DNA of 12,366 bases, from assembly GCA_964650975.1 (NCBI GenBank), contig CAZYWA010000207.1, positions 1 to 12,366 on the forward strand, given 5' to 3'. Source of the stretch: CAZYWA01 sp964650975 [NCBI: uncultured bacterium] (GTDB lineage: Bacteria; JADJOY01). Of the stretch, positions 7,142 to 12,366 are shown in pieces. The position numbers and the translations under genes were made by a program. Each line of letters starts with the position of its first letter. Position 1 is the stretch's first letter. The notes beneath the pieces were generated by a model. That model searched no databases. It was given only the letters and a program-made list of their open reading frames with translations, and was not told where the DNA came from.

Positions 7142-7154
7142 CGTTCCTCTCTCT

Positions 7155-7168
7155 CCGGCGAAGGCCGG
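7155..7168. repeat. REP-like hairpin in the leader of the TRAP-binding-protein gene
   Basis: CCGGC (7155-7159) and GCCGG (7164-7168) form a perfect 5-bp stem around a 4-base loop. It ends 13 nt before the start codon, just upstream of the ribosome binding site. Read from the minus strand it is CCGGCCTTCGCCGG, a hairpin type that recurs as an intergenic repeat in several high-GC proteobacteria. It might equally affect mRNA stability or translation. Only one copy is visible here. Confidence 0.35.
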
Positions 7169-7222
7169 GGCTTGGACGCCGACGCATGGCAGCGAGGCGA
7201 CGGACATGAGCGTAACCATCGG

Positions 7223-7251
7223 TTTCTACCAGATCGACGCGAGCACACCAA
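7223..7251 (-). promoter_or_regulatory. Candidate sigma70-like promoter for the TRAP-binding-protein gene
   Basis: On the minus strand TTGGTG (7251-7246) is separated by exactly 17 bases from TAGAAA (7228-7223), with TGG just before it forming an extended -10. The -35 matches TTGACA at three of six positions and the -10 matches TATAAT at four of six. It lies in the 148-bp gap between the GH4 gene and this gene, about 80 bp before the start codon, so the binding protein may be transcribed separately from the sugar genes. No experimental support. Confidence 0.35.
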
Positions 7252-7289
7252 CGCGACGGAAGCCACCGCCACGCCGAGCGCGCAACTCT

Positions 7290-8552
7290 TCAGCGTAGCG
7301 TGAGCCGGTCCTTGGCGACGATCCGATCGAGCAACGGCGCGGCGCGATCGGCGTCCGGGCCCAGCGGGTGCACCAGCATCGCGGCGATGGCGGCGTCGCG
7401 GCTCTGCTCGACCGCCGCGCGGATCGTGAGCTGCTCGTAGCTCTTGACGGCTTGCAGCAGCCCCAGCTGCGCCGCCGTGAGCGGTGCCGTCGGCCGCGGT
7501 ACGGCGCGATCACGTCCGATCCTGGCCGGGATCTCGACCACCGAGCCGGGAGCCACGTTGGGAATGGCGCCTTCGTTCCGGATGTTCACGATCTGCTCGC
7601 TGCCGAGATCTCGGTGGATCGCCTCGATCAGCTCGACGGCGACCACCGAGTAGTAAGCACCGCCGCGCTCCGAGAGCGCCGCCGGCTTCTCGTGCTGCGT
7701 CGGATCGCGGTAGAGCGCCAGCAACCGGCCCTCGATCTCCATGACCTCTTCGGCACGAGTCTTGGGCGCGGCCTTGAGCCCCGCGAGCATCTCGGCCCGG
7801 TGATAGAAGAAACGCAGGTAGTAGAGAGGAAAGCCGCCCACCGCGCGGACCAGCCACGGCGGGTCGATGAGGTCGGGAAGGTTGGCTGGCGCACCCCCCA
7901 CCAGGGCGTCGAGGACCTGATCGGTCACGTCGGTCCCGTCGACCGTCACGTGGCGAATCCAGGAGAGGTGGTTGAGCCCCACGTAGTCGAGATCGATGTG
8001 GCTCGCGTCGACACCCAGGTGCGCGGCGAGCGCCATCCTGGCGTCCATCGGAACGTTGCAGAGGCCCAGCGTCTTGACCGAGCTGTGATCGAGGATCGCC
8101 TCGGTGACCAGCCCGCTCGGGTTGGTGAAGTTGAGCAGCCAGGCCCGCGGCGCGATGCGCTCGATGGCCCGGCACAGGTCGAGCGTCACCGGGATGGTGC
8201 GCAGAGCTTTGGCGAAGCCGCCCATGCCGGTGGTCTCCTGGCCGATCAGATCGAACTCGAGGCACAGCCGGATGTCCGCGTGGCGAGCCTGTTGTCCGCC
8301 GACCCGCACCTGGTTGATGACGAAGTCGGCGCCGGCGATCGCCTGGTCGCGATCGAGCGTGGACCGCACCAGGCCGGGAGCGCCGCGATGCGACGCCATG
8401 CGGTCACAGAACCCCGTGACGTCGGCGAGGCGAGGTTCGTCGATGTCGTGGAGCCAAACCTCGTCGAGACCAAGTCCCGCGCGCCGGTCGATGAGGCCGT
8501 CGAGCAGCTCGGGGGTGTAGGTCGATCCCCCGCCGATCACCGCGATCTTCAC
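7290..8552 (-). CDS. Glycoside hydrolase family 4, 6-phospho-beta-glucosidase type
   Basis: 420 aa cytoplasmic glycosidase, the usual GH4 length. GH4 enzymes need NAD+ and Mn2+ and cleave by transient oxidation of the sugar. Visible motifs: Rossmann glycines VIGGGS (5-10), NQVRVGG (80-86), NFTNPSG (141-147), LCN with metal cysteine C165, GLNH with metal histidine H195, the aromatic stretch YYLRFFYH (244-251) where the family's base tyrosine falls, RGGAYYS (296-302) and NIRNEGAIPN (323-332). The last two favour the 6-phospho-beta-glycosidase branch over alpha-galactosidases or glucuronidases, though substrate cannot be fixed from sequence alone. The GTG start at 8552 has an excellent GGAGG 4 nt upstream, and KIAVIGGGS begins at once as in relatives. 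It overlaps the kinase stop (GTGA, 8552-8549), so the two are coupled. The kinase next door could supply the phosphorylated substrate, as no PTS is visible. Confidence 0.93.
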   Translation of the reverse strand: MKIAVIGGGSTYTPELLDGLIDRRAGLGLDEVWLHDIDEPRLADVTGFCDRMASHRGAPGLVRSTLDRDQAIAGADFVINQVRVGGQQARHADIRLCLEFDLIGQETTGMGGFAKALRTIPVTLDLCRAIERIAPRAWLLNFTNPSGLVTEAILDHSSVKTLGLCNVPMDARMALAAHLGVDASHIDLDYVGLNHLSWIRHVTVDGTDVTDQVLDALVGGAPANLPDLIDPPWLVRAVGGFPLYYLRFFYHRAEMLAGLKAAPKTRAEEVMEIEGRLLALYRDPTQHEKPAALSERGGAYYSVVAVELIEAIHRDLGSEQIVNIRNEGAIPNVAPGSVVEIPARIGRDRAVPRPTAPLTAAQLGLLQAVKSYEQLTIRAAVEQSRDAAIAAMLVHPLGPDADRAAPLLDRIVAKDRLTLR

Positions 8553-9547
8553 GATTCCTCCTGAGCCGGCGCGGCATACGTGGCGGCGAGCCGCGCACGG
8601 ACCTCGGCCGACGCGAGTCGGCCGCCATGGCGGTCCATGGCGCCCAGCACCGCGCCGATCACCGGCTCGACGTCGAGACGGCGCAGCTCGATGCCCGGGT
8701 ACGCGGGATCGAGGCCGTCCCGCAGCGCGGTGAGCATGACGTCGCTTCGGGCTCGTTGCCAGAGGCTGCCGCCCAGCACGATCGGAACCGCCTCGTCTCG
8801 CTCGAACAGGTGGTGGAGGATGACGTTGGCGCAGCGGGCAGCTTCTTCGCCGGCCTCGGCCACGAGCCGCGTGGCGACCGGATCCCCGTCTCGGCACGCC
8901 TCGAACACCAGCGGCGCCAGCAATGCGACGTCGAACGGGCGGTGAAATCCGCTGAAATAGAACTCGATCAAGTCCTCGAGCCGCTCGAGACCCAGAAACG
9001 CCACGATGCGGTCGTGGAGCACCGTGGGAGTGCCACGCCCGTCGTGCCCGCGCATCGCGGCCGCGACCGCCTGCTCGGCGATGTCGAGAGCTCCGCCCGA
9101 GTCGCCGAGCACCCGCGCGAGGCCGCCGACCTTGTGGAGCACGCCTCGGCGATTCACGCCGATCTGGTTGGCGCCGGTTCCCGCCACCAGTCCGATACCG
9201 ACTCCGTCCGCCGTGCCGGCGCGCAGCGCGATGGTGGTGTCGTTCTTGAGATCGAAGCCGGCCTCCGGGCTCACGCCCGAGAGGAGACGGCGGCAGGTCT
9301 CGAAATCCTTGGGGCGGTCCGCGCCGCACAGCCCGAAACACGCGGCAACCACGTCCGATGGCGCCGCGCCCGCGCCGCGTAGCGCCGCTTGAACCGCGTG
9401 GTTGACCGCATCCGCTGTACAGACTTCGCCGACCACCTGGAAGTTCGAGCCGCTGGCACGGCCGACGCCGAGCACGCGGCCGTCGACGTCGGCCACGCAC
9501 GCGATCGTCTTGCTGCCGCCGCCGTCGACGCCCAGGTAGAGCTGCAT
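8549..9547 (-). CDS. BadF/BadG/BcrA/BcrD-type sugar kinase (N-acetylglucosamine kinase-like)
   Basis: 332 aa cytoplasmic kinase of the ASKHA superfamily. Phosphate-1 motif GVDGGGSKT (6-14, with D8); catalytic-aspartate region KNDTTIAL (D103); phosphate-2 motif AGTGANQIG (122-130); GDSGGALDIA (148-157), the family's GDEGSG-like turn; and adenosine motif VLGGSL (257-262). BadF-family members of this size next to glycosidases are typically GlcNAc or related amino-sugar kinases; the benzoyl-CoA reductase activators carry iron-sulphur cysteines that are not evident here. The gene starts 24 nt after the oxidoreductase stop without a clear ribosome binding site, and its TGA overlaps the GTG of the GH4 gene. 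It likely phosphorylates a sugar or disaccharide in the same pathway. Kinase fold is secure, sugar identity is not. Confidence 0.88.
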   Translation of the reverse strand: MQLYLGVDGGGSKTIACVADVDGRVLGVGRASGSNFQVVGEVCTADAVNHAVQAALRGAGAAPSDVVAACFGLCGADRPKDFETCRRLLSGVSPEAGFDLKNDTTIALRAGTADGVGIGLVAGTGANQIGVNRRGVLHKVGGLARVLGDSGGALDIAEQAVAAAMRGHDGRGTPTVLHDRIVAFLGLERLEDLIEFYFSGFHRPFDVALLAPLVFEACRDGDPVATRLVAEAGEEAARCANVILHHLFERDEAVPIVLGGSLWQRARSDVMLTALRDGLDPAYPGIELRRLDVEPVIGAVLGAMDRHGGRLASAEVRARLAATYAAPAQEES

Positions 9548-9571
9548 GCGCGTGGGTACAGCCGAGCTCCG

Positions 9572-10675
9572 CTATCGACGGCGGCCCTTGAGCCAGAGGT
9601 CGACGGGAAACTCCGTGTTGGATGGCGGCGAGTAGGGCAAGGTGACCCGGCGTCCCTCGCCCGCGGACGCGTAGGCGGCGAGCATGATCTCGAGCACGGC
9701 GAGACCATCCTCGCCGGACTCCGAAGGTGCGGCGCCGCTGCGCATGCAATCGGCGAAGTGCTGCATCTCCTGCGGATAGCCGTTCTGCCAGAGCTCCTCG
9801 TACATGGGGAAGGTCCAGCCGCGGCGCTCCTCGGGCGGCGAGTCGTAGCCCACCTCGCTGAAGACCTGCATGCCGCTGCCCAGCGTCACGTCGGTCTTGA
9901 GAACGCCCGCGGTGCCGTTGATCTCGACGATCGAGCTCATGCCGCCCTTGAGCGCCCACGAGCTCTCGACCACGGCGATCTTGCCGCCCTGGAGCTCGAG
10001 GATCGCCAGCATGTGGTCCTCGAGCTCGGTGACAGCGCCGTGCAGGTACGTGGCCATGTGCGCCGTGACCGCCTCCACACGCGGTTTGCCGAGCAGCCAG
10101 CGGCAGCACTCGATCGCGTGGCAGCCCATGTCCATCACGATGCCGCCGCCGGCCTCCTCGCGGGTGAAGAACCACGGCGAATACGGGCCGGCGTGCTTCT
10201 CGGCCTGACGCACCATGTACACGTCGCCGAAGGCGCCCTGGTCGAGAAGCTGCTTGGCGCGCCCGAACTTGGGCACGAAGCAGAGCTCCTCGGCGTAGCC
10301 CAGGATCACGCCGGCCTCCCGGCAGGCGTCGATGCAGCGCCGCGCCTCGGCGAGGTCGAGAGTCAGGGGTTTCTCGCAGATCACGTGCTTGCCAGCCCTG
10401 GCGGCGGCGAGGATCACCGCGCCGTGCAGGTAGTTGGGCGTGTTCACGCATACCGCGTCGACCTCGGGGTCGGCGACGATCTCCTCCCAGGAGGTGCTGA
10501 AGCGCGGGATCGAGTTGTGCTCGGCGAACGCGCGGGCGCGTTCCGCGCTTCGCGACCACGAGCGCGAGATCACGGTGCCCGGCACCCGGCGCAGCGAGTC
10601 GACGTGGGTTTGCGAGATGTACCCCGAGCCCACGATCGCGAAGCGGATGGTGTGGTCGGCAGGCAGCCTTCTCAT
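9572..10675 (-). CDS. Gfo/Idh/MocA family NAD(P)-dependent oxidoreductase
   Basis: 367 aa soluble dehydrogenase. N-terminal Rossmann fold: FAIVGSGYIS (12-21) for dinucleotide binding, VCVNTPNYLH (75-84), and EKPL with catalytic-region lysine K102. The C-terminal alpha/beta domain carries AGGGIVMDMGCHAIE (175-189), where D182 and H186 match the family's active-site pair. Members oxidise or reduce hydroxyls of sugars, inositols or sugar nucleotides; sequence alone does not separate these. An AAAGGA ribosome binding site lies about 9 nt before the ATG at 10675. It sits 32 nt after the coiled-coil gene and 24 nt before the kinase, all on the minus strand, consistent with one transcript. With the GH4 enzyme and kinase it probably serves catabolism or remodelling of an unusual sugar. 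Confidence 0.92.
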   Translation of the reverse strand: MRRLPADHTIRFAIVGSGYISQTHVDSLRRVPGTVISRSWSRSAERARAFAEHNSIPRFSTSWEEIVADPEVDAVCVNTPNYLHGAVILAAARAGKHVICEKPLTLDLAEARRCIDACREAGVILGYAEELCFVPKFGRAKQLLDQGAFGDVYMVRQAEKHAGPYSPWFFTREEAGGGIVMDMGCHAIECCRWLLGKPRVEAVTAHMATYLHGAVTELEDHMLAILELQGGKIAVVESSWALKGGMSSIVEINGTAGVLKTDVTLGSGMQVFSEVGYDSPPEERRGWTFPMYEELWQNGYPQEMQHFADCMRSGAAPSESGEDGLAVLEIMLAAYASAGEGRRVTLPYSPPSNTEFPVDLWLKGRRR

Positions 10676-10707
10676 GCGGAGATTCCTTTGGCGCGCCGGG
10701 ACGGCGC

Positions 10708-12366
10708 TCAGGAGGACGCGCGCGACGGTGGCTTGGTGGGAGCCGAGCGGCCCGCGATCCTGAGCCAGAAACGCATCACCGGACTCGATCGCAGCCGCTC
10801 GACCTCGACCTCCGCGGCGATCCGCGCGCGATCGAGCTCGTCCTTGTCCCGGCGCAGCGCGGCGAGACTCGCGTCGGCTTCGCTCAGGGCTTCGTGCGCC
10901 CGGCGGGCCTCGCGGTCGGCCGCCTCCAGGAACTCGCGGCGGGTCGATTCGAGCCGGTCGCGCAGCTCCTGAGCGTCGTGAGCCAGCCGGTCGCGGTCTC
11001 GCGTGAGGTCGGCCTGCACGTCCTTGCCGCGCCGGATCTCGTCGTCGCGAGCGGCGAGCTGGCTGCGCTCGTGATCGCGCTCGCGGGTCGCCGCCTCGAG
11101 CTCGGCGTGCTTGCGGGCCAGCTCCGCGGTGCGAGCTTCGACCTCGCCGCGCTGCGTCGCGACCTGGCGCGCGAGCTCCTCCACCTCGGCGCCTCGGGCG
11201 TCGAGGCGTTGCTCGAGCTGATGAGCACGGGCTTCGAGCGCGTCTCGGGCGCGCGTCGCCGCCTGGATCTCCTGAAGAAGCCGGTCGCGCTCGCGCTCGG
11301 CCTCGGCCAAGGCACCTTTCGCGCGCGCGACGTCGAGCTCGCGCTGGCTCAACTGCTCGCGCGCGTGCTCCAGGCGGCGCGCGGTCTCGGAACCGGCGGC
11401 GTCGCTGCGCTCGAGCTCGGCGGTCAGGCGTTTGCGCTCTTCCTCCGCGCGCCCCAGCGCTTCGTCACGCGCACGGGCGAGCACCTGCAGCTCCTGACCC
11501 AGTCGCGACACTTCTCGTCCGCCCTCGGCCGCTTCGGCCTTCGCCGCGACGACGTCGGAATCGCGCCGCGCGAGCTGCTCGCGGGCATGGTCGAGACGGC
11601 GCTCGCTCTCGACGATCCTGGCCTCGCCACGCTCGAGCTCGGCGGCGAGCCGCTTGCGTTCCTCGTCCGCGCGCGCCAGGGCTTCGTCGCGGGCGCGGGT
11701 GGCGTCGCTTGCCCGATCGCGCTCCAGGGCGCGGTGCTCGGCCAGCGCCCGGGCGCCGCGGAGCTCTTCGGTGACGGTCTCGAGCGACGCCCGGGTGTCG
11801 CTCAGCTGAACCGCGGTTTCGTTGAGTCGCGTGCGCAGCGCGTCGCGCTCCTCTCGTGCTGTGCCTGCGTCTCTCGCGGCGCGCTCGCGCTCGAGCTCGC
11901 CCTCTCTCGCCGCCTGATCGCGCTGATGCTCCAGCCGTTCGCGCTCGGCCTCTCCCGCCCGCTCGCGCTTGTCGCGGTGGCGGATCTCGTCGTCCAGGCC
12001 CTCGACCCGTTGCCGCAGCATCTCGACGTCGCGCTTCGCCAGGTCTCGCGTTTCCGTCGTGTCCGTGAGCTGCTGGTGCTTTCGAGCCAGCGCGTCGCGC
12101 AAGGTGTCGGCGTCGGCGGCGCGCGCGGCCAGCTCGCGGCGCACGGCGGCGACTTGCTCCTTCAGCGAGTCGACGTCGCGGGTGCGCGCGTCGAGCTCGG
12201 CGCGCGCCAGATTGAGCTCCCCGGCCTGCTCGGCTTCCACGCGGTGCAGCTCGGAGAGCTCGCGGTCGAGGTCCTCGGCGCGGCGCACCGCACCGCGGCT
12301 GCGCTCGATCTCGCGCAGCCGCTCGTCGCGCGCGCGATACGCCTCGCCGGCCACCTGCATCAGCGT
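10708..12366 (-). CDS. Long coiled-coil protein, 5' end outside the window
   Basis: The frame is open through the right edge (ACG CTG before the ATG at 12360-12358), so the true start is probably outside; at least 552 codons are visible. From that ATG nearly the whole visible protein, residues 1 to about 524, is highly charged heptad-like sequence rich in Glu, Arg, Ala and Leu and almost free of Pro and Gly, the signature of a long coiled coil. Residues 222-295 and 296-369 are clear 74-residue repeats, with a decayed third at 370-443. The chain ends in RLRSSPVMRFWLRIAG plus a Pro/Ser tail. That ending resembles the short hydrophobic/basic close of coiled-coil proteins attached to O-antigen or glycan methyltransferases and glycosyltransferases (compare WbdD-type molecular rulers), so a catalytic domain may lie upstream. 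This is inference; matches to generic coiled-coil (SMC, myosin-like) proteins would be uninformative. Confidence 0.75.
   Translation of the reverse strand, partial: TLMQVAGEAYRARDERLREIERSRGAVRRAEDLDRELSELHRVEAEQAGELNLARAELDARTRDVDSLKEQVAAVRRELAARAADADTLRDALARKHQQLTDTTETRDLAKRDVEMLRQRVEGLDDEIRHRDKRERAGEAERERLEHQRDQAAREGELERERAARDAGTAREERDALRTRLNETAVQLSDTRASLETVTEELRGARALAEHRALERDRASDATRARDEALARADEERKRLAAELERGEARIVESERRLDHAREQLARRDSDVVAAKAEAAEGGREVSRLGQELQVLARARDEALGRAEEERKRLTAELERSDAAGSETARRLEHAREQLSQRELDVARAKGALAEAERERDRLLQEIQAATRARDALEARAHQLEQRLDARGAEVEELARQVATQRGEVEARTAELARKHAELEAATRERDHERSQLAARDDEIRRGKDVQADLTRDRDRLAHDAQELRDRLESTRREFLEAADREARRAHEALSEADASLAALRRDKDELDRARIAAEVEVERLRSSPVMRFWLRIAGRSAPTKPPSRASS
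11254..11697 (-). repeat. Two tandem 222-bp coding repeats inside the coiled-coil gene
   Basis: Unit 1 is 11697-11476 and unit 2 is 11475-11254. Their proteins begin RARDEALARADEERKRL and RARDEALGRAEEERKRL, and continue in register (RRLDHAREQLARRDSDV versus RRLEHAREQLSQRELDV). A third, degraded unit beginning RARDALEARAHQLEQRL starts exactly 222 bp further on, at 11253. The exact 74-residue period suggests in-frame tandem duplication of a coiled-coil block, the older copy having diverged. Confidence 0.75.

Noticed and set aside
7142-7219. Longer start for the TRAP-binding protein at 7219
   Set aside because: It would put 26 residues before a complete signal peptide and translate the leader hairpin; the ATG at 7141 has its own ribosome binding site.
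8553-10559. The GH4 frame is open about 2 kb upstream, giving an apparent 1089-residue fusion
   Set aside because: The upstream part runs out of frame through the kinase and oxidoreductase genes and is Arg/Gly-rich nonsense. The GTG at 8552 with GGAGG gives a normal-length GH4 enzyme.
9389-10972. Plus-strand open frame of 527 codons
   Set aside because: It is antisense to the oxidoreductase gene and parts of its neighbours, with His/Ala/Val/Asp-rich mirror composition and no recognisable domain.
10800-12300. Dense short recurring strings (gagctc, gcgctc, cgcgag) that look like a repeat array
   Set aside because: They come from Glu-Leu/Glu-Arg-rich heptads in a coiled coil with biased codons, not from a CRISPR array or satellite; there are no equal-length repeats with unique spacers.

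Overview
The window is about 12.4 kb of very GC-rich, densely coding bacterial DNA. It looks like a Gram-negative chromosome: there is a signal peptide peptidase of the SppA type, a lipoprotein-type secreted deacetylase and a periplasmic TRAP-type binding protein. Base composition and gene mix would fit a deltaproteobacterial, myxobacterial or Binatota-like lineage, but nothing here fixes the taxon. I see no rRNA, tRNA, CRISPR array, transposase or phage gene.

Left end (1-909, minus strand): the N-terminal half of sppA, running off the left edge. A non-coding stretch of about 400 bp (910-1319) separates it from a divergent plus-strand cluster. Plus cluster (1320-6061): a 94-residue membrane protein of unknown function; a hybrid signalling protein (receiver, HisKA-like helix pair without an ATPase domain, degenerate second receiver, degenerate GGDEF domain); a DUF2079 polytopic membrane protein related to GT-C glycosyltransferases; and a predicted lipoprotein of the NodB polysaccharide-deacetylase fold. 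The last three genes overlap by ATGA at each junction, so they are probably translated together. The natural reading is a surface-glycan module: a membrane enzyme that may transfer sugar from a lipid carrier, a partner that trims acetyl groups outside the inner membrane, and a phospho-relay and/or c-di-GMP-sensing regulator made from the same message.

Minus cluster (6086-12366), convergent with the plus cluster and separated from it by only 24 bp. In order of transcription it encodes a 5'-truncated giant coiled-coil protein with 74-residue internal repeats, a Gfo/Idh/MocA oxidoreductase, a BadF/BadG-type sugar kinase and a GH4 glycosidase (the last two overlap by GTGA). After 148 bp containing a plausible promoter comes an orphan TRAP/TatP-type solute-binding protein. 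Kinase plus GH4 suggests sugar catabolism in which the substrate is phosphorylated by a cytoplasmic kinase instead of a PTS. The binding protein has no DctQ/DctM partner in view.

The best candidates for something undescribed are the hybrid regulator and its tight coupling to the DUF2079/deacetylase pair. The tryptophan at the normally arginine ligand position of the binding protein comes next.
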